Position numbers and translations under genes: made by a program. A DNA stretch of 64,000 nucleotides. Origin: Chungangia koreensis (lineage in GTDB: Bacteria > Bacillota > Bacilli > Bacillales_A > Planococcaceae). The notes under the pieces were generated by a model, which ran no database searches, had not been told where the DNA came from, and worked only from the letters and a program-made list of their open reading frames with translations. Shown piece after piece: positions 32,747 through 41,016 of this stretch; position 1 is the first letter of the stretch, and each line of letters begins with the position of its first letter. The stretch is from NCBI RefSeq assembly GCF_042651785.1, contig NZ_JBHSEC010000007.1, positions 124,001 to 188,000 on the forward strand. Reading direction: 5' to 3'.

Positions 32747-33835
32747 ATGAGTATTAAAGATCAAGCCATCATAGATTTGATCAAACAATTTCCTTTCCTC
32801 TCCCAACAAGAGATGGCGGAAAAATTGAATATGTCCCGACCTGCTCTGGCTAATGCCATCTCACGATTAATTCGTGAAGGGAAAATCATTGGAAGGGCCT
32901 ATATTCTGCCAGAGGAAAATGAAATTATTTGTATTGGCGGGGCGAATGTCGACAGGAAATTCCATCTTAAAAATGTAATGAAGCAGGGTACCAGCAATCC
33001 AGCCGAGGTTTCACAAAGTGTTGGTGGGGTTGCACGGAATGTTGCTGAAAACTTGGGCAGGCTTGGCCACAAAGTCCGTTTAATAACGGCAGCTGGACAA
33101 GATTCGGAGTGGACGTTCATCGAACAGGAGTCATTACCTTTCATGAATCTGCAATCCGTTGAGTTTACGTCTGTTTCCACCGGTTCATACACAGCTGTTA
33201 TTGAACCGACAGGGGAAATGAGCGTTGCTCTTGCTGTGATGGATGTTTATGAATATTTGACACCAGCTGTCTTGAGTAAATCTGAAAGCTTTCTTCGGAA
33301 CGCTTCAATGCTCTTAACTGATTTGAATTGTCCAAAAGATACAATCGATTATCTTCGGAAGATTGCGCTTGAATCAGATGTTGAATTGACCGTTGTTGCA
33401 GTATCTTCACCGAAAATGGACAGGTTGCCGGACAATCTACTTGGCGTAAACTGGTTAATCTGCAATGTTGACGAAGCTGAGGCCTATTTAAATGTCGATA
33501 TTCAGGATCAGAAGACTTGGGAAGCTGCTGCTCAGGAGCTTTGCAATAGAGGTGTGACGAATGCAATCGTCACTTGGGGTTCTAAAGGTGTCGTCGCATG
33601 CACTCGTGATAAGAGCACTTTGCATTTCTCGGCTGAGAAATTAAATCACATGAGCGATGCCACTGGTGCAGGTGATGCATTTGTCGGTGGATTGATCCAT
33701 GGAAGAATAACTGGATGGCCATTGGAAATGTCGATTCAAGCAGGGCAAACGAATGCATTTCAAACTCTTCAATCTTCACACACCGTAAGAAAAGAATTAA
33801 CAGCGAACAGTTTAAGAAACGAGATGGAGGCATAA
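32747..33835 (+). CDS. psuK: PfkB-family pseudouridine kinase with N-terminal winged helix
   Basis: A 362-residue fusion. Residues 1-60 are a winged helix-turn-helix (LIKQFPFLSQQEMAEKLNMSRPALANAISRLIREGKIIGRAY); residues 65-360 are a PfkB sugar kinase with N-terminal IGGANVDRKF and C-terminal DATGAGDAFVGG (catalytic Asp). The next gene is psuG, so the substrate is almost surely pseudouridine, phosphorylated for breakdown of modified RNA. ATG 32747 with AGGATGTG SD. The HTH plus the palindrome in its own promoter suggest that the kinase also regulates. Confidence 0.88.
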   Translation: MSIKDQAIIDLIKQFPFLSQQEMAEKLNMSRPALANAISRLIREGKIIGRAYILPEENEIICIGGANVDRKFHLKNVMKQGTSNPAEVSQSVGGVARNVAENLGRLGHKVRLITAAGQDSEWTFIEQESLPFMNLQSVEFTSVSTGSYTAVIEPTGEMSVALAVMDVYEYLTPAVLSKSESFLRNASMLLTDLNCPKDTIDYLRKIALESDVELTVVAVSSPKMDRLPDNLLGVNWLICNVDEAEAYLNVDIQDQKTWEAAAQELCNRGVTNAIVTWGSKGVVACTRDKSTLHFSAEKLNHMSDATGAGDAFVGGLIHGRITGWPLEMSIQAGQTNAFQTLQSSHTVRKELTANSLRNEMEA

Positions 33836-33839
33836 GAAT

Positions 33840-34754
33840 ATGGAACAGTATTTATCTTTTTCAAAAGAAGTATTAGAAGCTAAAGAATCAGGAAAGCCGA
33901 TTATTGCATTGGAATCGACCATCATCTCACATGGTATGCCGTATCCTCAAAACGTACAGACTGCAAGAGAAGTTGAGCAGATCATCCGCGATGGTGGAGC
34001 TGTACCGGCAACAATAGCTATTGTAGACGGAAAGATTAAAATCGGCCTTTCTGATGATGAACTTGAAATGTTTGGTCAAAGTAAAAATGTAGCTAAAGCT
34101 TCAAGAAAAGATATCGCTTATCTGATTGCCACGAAGCAATTGGGTGCAACAACAGTTGCTGCTACAATGATTTGTGCAGACCTTGCTGACATTCGCATTT
34201 TCGTCACAGGCGGAATTGGTGGTGTTCACCGTGGAGCCGAAACGACAATGGACATTTCAGCAGACCTGGAAGAAATCGCTCAGACGGATGTGTCCATTAT
34301 TTGTGCAGGCGCGAAGTCAATCTTGGACCTTGGACTCACGATGGAATATCTTGAAACGAAAGGTGTACCAGTTGTAGGGGTAGGAACAGATGTACTTCCT
34401 GCATTTTATACTCGGACGAGCCCGATCAAATTGGAAATCCGAGTTGATGAAGCAGCGACTGCTGCTGAACTGTTAAAAGCAAAGCATGACTTGAATATGA
34501 AGGGTGGAGTCGTTTTCGCTAACCCGATACCTGAAGAGGATGCTCTTGAAGAGGCTTTCATTACATCTATCATTGATCAAGCTTTAGCTGAAGCGAATGA
34601 AAATGGAATTCACGGCAAAGAAGTGACACCATTCCTCTTAGGTAAAGTGAAAGAACTAACAGAAGGTAAGAGTCTTGATGCGAATATCGCATTAGTAAAA
34701 AATAATGCAAAAGTCGGTGCGGCGATCGCCGTTGCATACAACGGATTGAAATAA
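33840..34754 (+). CDS. psuG: Pseudouridine-5'-phosphate glycosidase
   Basis: A 304-residue enzyme that splits pseudouridine 5'-phosphate into uracil and ribose 5-phosphate. Family landmarks are ALESTIISHGMPYPQN at the start, TTVAATMICADLADIRIFVTGGIGGVHRG with catalytic lysine/aspartate regions, and SPIKLEIRVD. ATG 33840, four bases after psuK. Together the pair lets the cell recycle uracil from rRNA/tRNA pseudouridine. Confidence 0.94.
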   Translation: MEQYLSFSKEVLEAKESGKPIIALESTIISHGMPYPQNVQTAREVEQIIRDGGAVPATIAIVDGKIKIGLSDDELEMFGQSKNVAKASRKDIAYLIATKQLGATTVAATMICADLADIRIFVTGGIGGVHRGAETTMDISADLEEIAQTDVSIICAGAKSILDLGLTMEYLETKGVPVVGVGTDVLPAFYTRTSPIKLEIRVDEAATAAELLKAKHDLNMKGGVVFANPIPEEDALEEAFITSIIDQALAEANENGIHGKEVTPFLLGKVKELTEGKSLDANIALVKNNAKVGAAIAVAYNGLK

Positions 34755-34762
34755 TTGCCCAA

Positions 34763-34799
34763 AAAATCCCGTCCCACGATTATGTGGAACGGGATTTTT
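34763..34799. terminator. Terminator after psuKG
   Basis: AATCCCGT(C)CCAC / GTGG(A)ACGGGATT with T tract on the plus strand and A/T on the other. It also borders the convergent DUF1128 gene. Confidence 0.85.
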
Positions 34800-35020
34800 C
34801 ACTTTCTTAAACTGCCGAGTTCTGCAGCAATTGCTTGCATTTCACTTGGGCTAAACGTGTCTCTTTTTATGACCATGTCATAAATGTCGCGTAAATCCTC
34901 ATACTGTTCTTGACTAAAGTGTTCAGATTTTACGGCATCCACATTGACCATTCGCAGTTTTTCTTTTATTTGGCTGACCATATAGTCGATATTCGCGGGA
35001 GTTGGATTTGATAAGTCCAA
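34799..35020 (-). CDS. yfkK: DUF1128 family protein (YfkK-like)
   Basis: A 73-residue, helical, charged cytoplasmic protein (TPANIDYMVSQIKEKLRMV ... YDMVIKRDTFSPSEMQAIAAEL), matching DUF1128 in length and pattern. Function unknown. The TTG at 35020 has an AAAGGGG SD with eight-base spacing and gives the usual family length; the frame is open 20 codons further upstream without a good SD. It follows alsT by 72 bases. Confidence 0.72.
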   Translation of the reverse strand: MDLSNPTPANIDYMVSQIKEKLRMVNVDAVKSEHFSQEQYEDLRDIYDMVIKRDTFSPSEMQAIAAELGSLRK

Positions 35021-35092
35021 AGTCAGTACCCCTTTCACTTTGTTCGGATTTATCATTTCATTGATTCTCCCGTATGTCAAATCGAAAATCGA

Positions 35093-36460
35093 TTATGCAG
35101 CTTCATCGGAAGATGTAACACCATTCTTTTCTTCTTTGATCTTCGCCAAAATCTTCTTCGTTTCAAGTGCAATGACTCCGGATAGACCAAGTAAGCCTAT
35201 TAAGTTCGGGATAGCCATCATACCGTTTGCGACATCCGAGAATGTCCAGACGATATCCAACGAAGCCGTAGCACCGATTGGTACAACTAAAACGAACAGA
35301 ATACGGTAAATATAAATGGCTTTCGGATTTTTGAACAAATACTGGAAACATTTCTCTCCATAGTATGCCCAACCAAAGATTGTAGACGAAGCGAAGAAAA
35401 TCAACCCGATGGAAACAACAACAGGCCCCGCTCCTCCAAGGAATTCAGAGAAGGCTGCAGCCGTCAAAGCGCTACCCTCAAGTCCTGAATCATATAGTCC
35501 CGACATGACGATTGTCAGCCCAGTGATAGAACAGATGATCAGGGTGTCAATAAATACTTGAGTCATTGATACTAAAGCTTGGCGTCCTGGCATATCGGTC
35601 TTTGCAGCTGCGGCGGCAATCGGAGCAGATCCGAGACCTGCTTCGTTGGAGAATACGCCACGTGCAACTCCGTAACGGATTACCGTACCGATTGCACCAC
35701 CTGCTACAGCTGAACCTGTGAATGCATCGCTGAAAACCAGACCCAATGCTGCAGGAATTGCAGGAAGATTGGTTAAAATAATTATTAGTCCAGCAATCAA
35801 ATAGAAAGCAGCCATGATCGGAACGAAGAATGCTGTTACGTTACCGATGGATTTGATTCCACCCAAAATAACAAGAGCGGCAACAACCATAAGAATGACT
35901 CCAGTAATCCAAGTAGGAATGTTCCATGTTTGGAGTACTACTCCTGCAACTGCTTGGGACTGAGTACCATTTCCAATACCGAAGGCGGCAATAGAGCCGA
36001 AGATGGCAAATAAGACCGCAAGCCATTTCATTTTCAAACCTTGTTCAATGTAATACATAGGACCTCCGGCCATCTGGCCATTGGCATCCTTTACACGATA
36101 TTTAACAGCTAATATGGCTTCACCATACTTGGTTGCCATACCGAAGAAGGCAGACATCCACATCCAGAAGAGCGCACCGGGTCCGCCGATTACTACCGCT
36201 GTGGCCACCCCTACGATATTACCAACCCCAACGGTGGCGGCCATGGCGGTCATTAAAGCTTTAAAGTGTGAAATATCCCCTTCGGAATTCTTGTCTTGGC
36301 TCTTTGAAAATGCCAATTTTAAAGAATAAGGAAGTAAGCGAATTTGTAAAAAGCCCAACTTAAAAGTTAAATAAATACCAGTACCTACGATTAAAATAAG
36401 CAAAGGCGGACCCCAAACAATATCGCCAATAGCACCTAACACCTTTTCGAATGCTTGCAC
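35093..36460 (-). CDS. alsT: Alanine/amino acid:cation symporter (AGCS family)
   Basis: A 455-residue protein with about eleven membrane helices. AGCS signatures are clear: the start GDIVWGPPLLILIVGTGIYLTF, AATVGVGNIVGVATAV with the conserved GNIVG, GGPGALFWMW and SNEAGLGSAPIAAAAA. It imports alanine, glycine or glutamine with sodium or protons. GTG start 36460 with AAAGGAG SD. Its promoter overlaps a good CodY-like box, and a short open frame lies in its leader. Confidence 0.9.
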   Translation of the reverse strand: MQAFEKVLGAIGDIVWGPPLLILIVGTGIYLTFKLGFLQIRLLPYSLKLAFSKSQDKNSEGDISHFKALMTAMAATVGVGNIVGVATAVVIGGPGALFWMWMSAFFGMATKYGEAILAVKYRVKDANGQMAGGPMYYIEQGLKMKWLAVLFAIFGSIAAFGIGNGTQSQAVAGVVLQTWNIPTWITGVILMVVAALVILGGIKSIGNVTAFFVPIMAAFYLIAGLIIILTNLPAIPAALGLVFSDAFTGSAVAGGAIGTVIRYGVARGVFSNEAGLGSAPIAAAAAKTDMPGRQALVSMTQVFIDTLIICSITGLTIVMSGLYDSGLEGSALTAAAFSEFLGGAGPVVVSIGLIFFASSTIFGWAYYGEKCFQYLFKNPKAIYIYRILFVLVVPIGATASLDIVWTFSDVANGMMAIPNLIGLLGLSGVIALETKKILAKIKEEKNGVTSSDEAA

Positions 36461-36534
36461 AGTTTCTCATCTCCTTTGGTTTTTCTTCTATCTTGAACTT
36501 TATAAATATAGTACAAGTTCACCTCCTTATTAAC

Positions 36535-36549
36535 AATATTCACAAAATT
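36535..36549. promoter_or_regulatory. CodY-like box over the alsT -10
   Basis: On the minus strand AATTTTGTGAATATT matches the CodY consensus at 13 of 15 positions and covers the -10. Confidence 0.5.
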
Positions 36550-36563
36550 TAAATTAAAGTCAA
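36535..36563 (-). promoter_or_regulatory. alsT promoter
   Basis: Minus strand TTGACT (36558-36563), 17 bases, AATATT (36535-36540). Confidence 0.5.
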
Positions 36564-36589
36564 GGGTAATTTTTAGCATTGTGATTCAA

Positions 36590-36614
36590 GTTTTCTTTTC
36601 ATGTTCCCGGGTAT
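36590..36614 (+). promoter_or_regulatory. Sigma-B-type promoter of the YtxH-like gene
   Basis: GTTTTC (36590-36595), 13 bases, GGGTAT (36609-36614); consensus GTTTAA-N12-14-GGGTAT. Confidence 0.6.
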
Positions 36615-36648
36615 AATAAAATATGTTCAAGAATGGAGGGATTAGAAG

Positions 36649-37032
36649 ATGAACCAAAGCAAATTAGGCAAATACATGATGTACGGAGCAATTGCAGGGG
36701 CTTGCATCAGCCTGTTCGACCGACGGACAAGAGAAGACTTGATGAGAAGGACGAAAAGCCTATCAGCTGACGTCAAATTCTATTCAAAAAATCCGGACAT
36801 TTTAAAATGGAAGATGCAGGACCGGACGGAACAGTTAAAATCGGTTTATGGTCAAGTTACTAATGACATTTCTTACGTGCAAGAAAAGGTACAAGAAATG
36901 AAAGACTTGACTCCTCAGGTGAAGAATTTAGTAATGGATACAAAAGATGCTTTCACCGAGTCAAAGGAAGAATACAAAACCCTGATTCAACAGCCACAAG
37001 CTCCAACAGAACAAATTCAGATGGGAAACTGA
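36649..37032 (+). CDS. YtxH-like general-stress protein
   Basis: A 127-residue protein with a short N-terminal hydrophobic/glycine stretch (YMMYGAIAGACISLF) followed by RRTREDLMRR and a long charged helix, the plan of YtxH-domain proteins. In B. subtilis ytxH is under sigma-B; here a sigma-B-type promoter is visible 35 bases before the start. Function unknown, probably an envelope-associated stress protein. ATG 36649 with TGGAGGG SD. yfkH follows after 29 bases and may be cotranscribed. Confidence 0.72.
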   Translation: MNQSKLGKYMMYGAIAGACISLFDRRTREDLMRRTKSLSADVKFYSKNPDILKWKMQDRTEQLKSVYGQVTNDISYVQEKVQEMKDLTPQVKNLVMDTKDAFTESKEEYKTLIQQPQAPTEQIQMGN

Positions 37033-37061
37033 CGTTTTCTGAAGGAAGTGTTAAAAAGTCA

Positions 37062-38018
37062 GTGGAATTGGAACCGAAAAACCGCGTAAAAAATGAATTT
37101 GAAGAGGAACAAGGGGAAAAGAAGGGCTTCATGGCCAAGCTGAAATGGTTCGTTCACGATGATGGGGACGCAGATGTTACAACAAAAGAAGGATTCTCGA
37201 AAGAACTGATCTTAAGAATCCAGAAAGTGGACGTGACAGGGTTAGGCTCTCAGCTGGCCTTCTTTTTCCTTTTATCCCTTTTTCCTCTATTAATCTTTTT
37301 AATTACATTATTACCGTTCTTAAATATTCCAGAGTATCAGATGTTAAGCTTTATACAGGACTATGCTCCTGCGAATGTGTATCGGACAATTTCTAATACG
37401 CTTAATGAAATCATGGCTACCCGTAATGGCGGTCTTTTATCATTCGGGATTATCGCGACCATTTGGTCGGCTTCACTAGGGATGAACGCATTGACAAAGG
37501 CGCTCAACCGCTCTTATTTTTCAACTGAAACACGACCGTTTTATATCGTGCGAGGAATGTCGATTTTGTTCACCTTGTTGATGATCGGAGTTGTCATTCT
37601 CATGCTTGTATTTCCGATTTTTGGTGAACAAATTGGACGGGTACTTTTCTCCAATTTTGGTTTTGAAGAAGGTTTTGTGAAAGTTTGGAATAGTCTTCGT
37701 TGGACAATCACTCCTCTATTCATCTTGATTATTTTCACCCTGATTTACTGGATTGTGCCGAATAAGAAGTTGCATTGGAAAAATGCTGTGCCGGGAGCGA
37801 TTTTTGCAGTTATTGGATGGATACTTACCACTTATGGTTTCTCGTTTTACGTATCCAACTTTGCGAACTATTCTGGTACATATGGTAGTATCGGAGGCGT
37901 CATTATCCTAATGATGTGGCTTTACTTTTCCTCTATTGTTCTTATGGTTGGAGGGCAAGTAAATGCGGTATGGCAAGAAAGAAAAGAAGCAATTGCTGTA
38001 AAAACCGGGAAGGCATAG
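37062..38018 (+). CDS. yfkH: YihY/BrkB-family membrane protein (YfkH-like)
   Basis: A 318-residue protein with a hydrophilic N-terminus (~65 residues) and six membrane helices. YihY-family marks include LAFFFLLSLFPLLIFL, the WSASLGMNALTKALNRSY turn and the end GGVIILMMWLYFSSIVLMVGGQVNAV. Formerly called ribonuclease BN by mistake; the true function is unknown. GTG start with a GAAGGAAG SD. Neighbour order (DUF1128, YihY, MFS) agrees with the yfk region of B. subtilis. Confidence 0.88.
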   Translation: MELEPKNRVKNEFEEEQGEKKGFMAKLKWFVHDDGDADVTTKEGFSKELILRIQKVDVTGLGSQLAFFFLLSLFPLLIFLITLLPFLNIPEYQMLSFIQDYAPANVYRTISNTLNEIMATRNGGLLSFGIIATIWSASLGMNALTKALNRSYFSTETRPFYIVRGMSILFTLLMIGVVILMLVFPIFGEQIGRVLFSNFGFEEGFVKVWNSLRWTITPLFILIIFTLIYWIVPNKKLHWKNAVPGAIFAVIGWILTTYGFSFYVSNFANYSGTYGSIGGVIILMMWLYFSSIVLMVGGQVNAVWQERKEAIAVKTGKA

Positions 38019-38034
38019 CCTTTCCGGTTTCTTT
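38001..38034 (+). terminator. Terminator of yfkH, overlapping its stop codon
   Basis: AAACCGG(G)AAGG / CCTT(T)CCGGTTT with a five-base loop that contains the TAG, then CTTTATT. Confidence 0.75.
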
Positions 38035-38154
38035 ATTCGTTCCTAATCGATTCATCAATTAGGAGTAAAGCACTTAATCAAATGAGAAACAAAGTGATTA
38101 GAGAATGGACATAGGTAAAAAGAAATAATTTAATATTATTTGTATTTTGAATAT

Positions 38155-38183
38155 TTACAAAAGTCGAGAGAGGTGTTACATTA
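38155..38183 (+). promoter_or_regulatory. Promoter-like sequence of an orphan transcription unit
   Basis: TTTACA (38155-38160), 17 bases, TACATT (38178-38183). It leads into 38190-38367, which ends in a terminator but holds no credible gene; SD-like AAAGGAGGGG at 38242-38251 is not followed by a normal start. Confidence 0.35.
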
Positions 38184-38321
38184 TTATTAACTTTTCGGTT
38201 GAGGGGAGTGCTGCTAAAAAGACAATGAACATCTTAGAGCAAAGGAGGGGTTACAACATTTCTCCGGCATACCGCCGAAAATGATAGTCGATGGAAAAAC
38301 AATTAGATATGAATGATACGT

Positions 38322-38367
38322 AAAGGCCCAGCCGCGATCTGTTAAAGACACGGACTGGGCCTTTTTG
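38322..38367 (+). terminator. Strong terminator without an assigned gene
   Basis: AAAGGCCCAG ... CTGGGCCTTT, 10-bp perfect outer stem with a CCG/CGG inner stem, then TTG TTTTT-type sequence. It ends the orphan unit at 38190-38367. Confidence 0.82.
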
Positions 38368-38426
38368 TTTTTCATAAAACGTCTTTCCTGTGGTACGATG
38401 TTTCTTGGTACTTGGGAGGAAAGAAT

Positions 38427-39608
38427 ATGAAACAAATTATAAATGGTAAAAAAAGATTTTACATATTAGTTGCGATAGTCGCGATATCGGGTTTTTCACA
38501 AGGGATGCTTTTGCCCCTTATTTCCGTGATCTTTGAGCAGGATGGAATCTCTGTGACACTTAATGGATTGAATGCAACTGGCCTGTATGTCGGTACACTA
38601 CTAATATCTCCGTTTATGGAAGCGCCATTACGGAGATATGGCTATAAACCAGTCATCATTGTAGGAGGAGCCCTTGTATTCTTGTCCTTGCTCCTCTTCC
38701 CGTTATGGAAGAGCATCATCTTTTGGTTCGTACTTCGTTTATTCATTGGGATTGGGGATCATGCGCTCCACTTTGCAACACAAACCTGGATCACGAGTAC
38801 TTCGCCCGAAAAGAAACTTGGGAAGAATATTGCTATTTATGGGTTATCATTTGGAGTCGGCTTTGCAGCTGGTCCACTGTTTGTCAATTTGATACATATA
38901 TTCGAAGGACTTCCGTTTATCGTTTCCAGCATATTATGTATGTTAGCTTGGTCGCTCGTATTCTTAGTGGACAATGACTTCCCTGAACATATGTCTGGTT
39001 CCACATCGACAAAAGGCGCCTTTAAGCGATTTTCGGTAACAACAAAAATCGCTTGGTTTGCACTATTGCCAGGATTCGGATACGGCTTCCTTGAGTCAAC
39101 GTTGAATGCGATTTATCCTGTCTATGCCTTAAGGACAAGTATCGACGTTTCAATGCTGTCGGTTATTATTTCCTCTTTCTCGGTTGGCGGGTTGCTGACT
39201 CAAATACCACTTGGACATCTTAGTGACCGCTTTGGCAGGAAAAATATCTTGCTATCTGTACTGTCTGTAGGCTCATTCATTTTCTTTATTGCCAGTTTTT
39301 ATGAATCGAACGCTTGGATCATCGCATCTTTCTTTTTAGTAGCAGGGATGTTTATCGGCTCGACTTTCTCCCTTGGTATCGCCTACATGGCTGATTCAAC
39401 ACCAAGAGAATTGCTTCCTACAGGGAACCTTCTATGTGGAATTTTCTTTAGTTTAGGCTCATTATCCGGTCCTTTCTTAGGAGGTCTTTTCTTGGAACTT
39501 GCCGATCAGTTAAGTTTCTTCATCCTCATTGCCGGAGTGCTATTCCTCATTTTCATTTTATTATTAGTGAGTGGCAGGAAACATAATACAAAATTGGTTA
39601 ATCCATAA
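38427..39608 (+). CDS. yfkF: MFS efflux transporter (YfkF-like)
   Basis: A 393-residue protein with twelve membrane helices of the major facilitator superfamily. The motif-A type loop between helices 8 and 9 is GHLSDRFGRKN, with PLRRYGYKP at the equivalent first-half position. Drug or metabolite export by proton antiport is likely. ATG 38427 with TTGGGAGGAAAG SD. Its place after a YihY gene matches yfkF in B. subtilis. Substrate unknown. Confidence 0.82.
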   Translation: MKQIINGKKRFYILVAIVAISGFSQGMLLPLISVIFEQDGISVTLNGLNATGLYVGTLLISPFMEAPLRRYGYKPVIIVGGALVFLSLLLFPLWKSIIFWFVLRLFIGIGDHALHFATQTWITSTSPEKKLGKNIAIYGLSFGVGFAAGPLFVNLIHIFEGLPFIVSSILCMLAWSLVFLVDNDFPEHMSGSTSTKGAFKRFSVTTKIAWFALLPGFGYGFLESTLNAIYPVYALRTSIDVSMLSVIISSFSVGGLLTQIPLGHLSDRFGRKNILLSVLSVGSFIFFIASFYESNAWIIASFFLVAGMFIGSTFSLGIAYMADSTPRELLPTGNLLCGIFFSLGSLSGPFLGGLFLELADQLSFFILIAGVLFLIFILLLVSGRKHNTKLVNP

Positions 39609-39614
39609 TAGCTG

Positions 39615-39643
39615 AGAATCTGCTTTTAGGCAGATTCTTTTAT
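39615..39643 (+). terminator. Terminator of the MFS gene (AATCTGC family)
   Basis: AGAATCTGC / GCAGATTCT, perfect 9-bp stem, then TTTATT. Confidence 0.85.
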
Positions 39644-39673
39644 TATGTTAGAAAACTATCTACCAAGGTTTAT

Positions 39674-39698
39674 GTTTAATAGGTTAAGCGAAGGGTAT
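39674..39698 (+). promoter_or_regulatory. Sigma-B promoter, perfect consensus
   Basis: GTTTAA (39674-39679), 13 bases, GGGTAT (39693-39698), 53 bases before the glycosyltransferase ATG. Confidence 0.75.
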
Positions 39699-39750
39699 AG
39701 TATTGACACGACTTATGAAAATTCAGCGTGTTAGGAGATGAGATGAATAT

Positions 39751-41016
39751 ATGATAAAAAAGGTATTGTTTATTTCCGATCATGGCGATCCTTTGGCAAA
39801 GCTTGGCGGAGAACAGGCAGGCGGCCAGAACAATTATGTTCGCCAATTAGCTTTAGCGCTGGATAAAAAAGGAGTCAAAGTGGATGTTGTCACACATTGG
39901 AGTGACGCAGACGCTCCACGAATTGAAAAATTCGGCGAATCCTGCAGAGTGGTTCGAATCGCTGCAGGTCATAAAGGCTTTGTTTCAAAAAACAAAATGT
40001 ACGAATTGCTTCCGGAATTCTATCGTGAAATGAAAGAAGCACTACAATTATATTCCTATGATATGGTCCACACTCATTACTGGTTATCAGGCTTAATCGG
40101 CAAGAAGCTTGATAAAGAATTAAATCTCCCCTTTATACACACATCACATTCACTTGGCATTGCAAAAGAACGAGCAACTGGCATTACAGATACGAGAAGG
40201 CAGGAAGCTGAAATAGAAATTATGCGTGCTGCACAAATTGTACTGGCTACTACCAAAAGTGAGAAGCTTCTAATAGGTGAAATTGAACCGGATTCCTCAC
40301 CTGTAAAAGTGATTCCAATTGGTGTCGATAAAGCCTTCCACATTAAGGCAAATCGCGCAGCGATCCGTAAAGAAATCGGTTGTACAGGTCCATTGCTTGT
40401 CTATGCAGGCAGACTTGAGGAAACAAAAGGGATTTATACATTATTGCGCGCCTATAAACAAATGGTTAAACGGAATGGTGTACCTGAGGGGATACAACTG
40501 ATCGTAGCTGGCGGTGAACCGAATGCCATCGATTTGAAGAAGGGTCTTCCAAAAGAGGACAAGCTGCGCAAGATTGTAACCGGTATTGAAGATAAAGTCC
40601 GTTTTGTTGGTCCACAATCACAAGAACAGCTCTCTAACTTTTTTAATGCGGCTACTGCCACAATCGTCCCTTCCTATTATGAGTCGTTCGGAATGGTGGC
40701 TGCTGAAGCGCAAGGTTGTGGAAGCCCGGTGATTGCATCCAATGTAGGCGGTTTACGTAATGTCGTAGAAGATGGAGTGACAGGTCTTTTAGTTGAGCCT
40801 AAGGATGAAGACGATTTGTCTGTGGCAATGGAGGCGATAGTAAGCAACGACTTACTCGCACAGAAACTTGGGAAACAAGCATCACAGAAGGCTGCAGAAG
40901 AATTCCAATGGCCTGCGATCACAGCGAAAGTAAAAGGACTTTACGAGGAGGTTCTCGATGCGAGACGCGACACACTTGTTGGCAACGGATCTGGATGGAA
41001 CGCTAGTTGGCTCTAA
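39751..41016 (+). CDS. Glycosyltransferase family 4, sucrose-phosphate-synthase-like
   Basis: A 421-residue GT-B enzyme. SPS-type marks: ISDHGDP near the start, GGEQAGGQNNYVRQLALAL, HTHYWLSGL, and the C-terminal nucleotide-sugar site ESFGMVAAEAQGCGSPVIASNVGG with the EX7E motif. Sucrose- and mannosylfructose-phosphate synthases share these. The overlapping next gene is a sucrose-phosphate-phosphatase homologue, so the pair should build a phosphorylated disaccharide and dephosphorylate it, giving a compatible solute. The perfect sigma-B promoter supports a stress role. Confidence 0.78.
   Translation: MIKKVLFISDHGDPLAKLGGEQAGGQNNYVRQLALALDKKGVKVDVVTHWSDADAPRIEKFGESCRVVRIAAGHKGFVSKNKMYELLPEFYREMKEALQLYSYDMVHTHYWLSGLIGKKLDKELNLPFIHTSHSLGIAKERATGITDTRRQEAEIEIMRAAQIVLATTKSEKLLIGEIEPDSSPVKVIPIGVDKAFHIKANRAAIRKEIGCTGPLLVYAGRLEETKGIYTLLRAYKQMVKRNGVPEGIQLIVAGGEPNAIDLKKGLPKEDKLRKIVTGIEDKVRFVGPQSQEQLSNFFNAATATIVPSYYESFGMVAAEAQGCGSPVIASNVGGLRNVVEDGVTGLLVEPKDEDDLSVAMEAIVSNDLLAQKLGKQASQKAAEEFQWPAITAKVKGLYEEVLDARRDTLVGNGSGWNASWL

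Noticed and set aside
38226..38306. Short open frame (MNILEQRRG...) in the orphan unit
   Set aside because: 26 codons, no SD before the ATG, no recognisable sequence.
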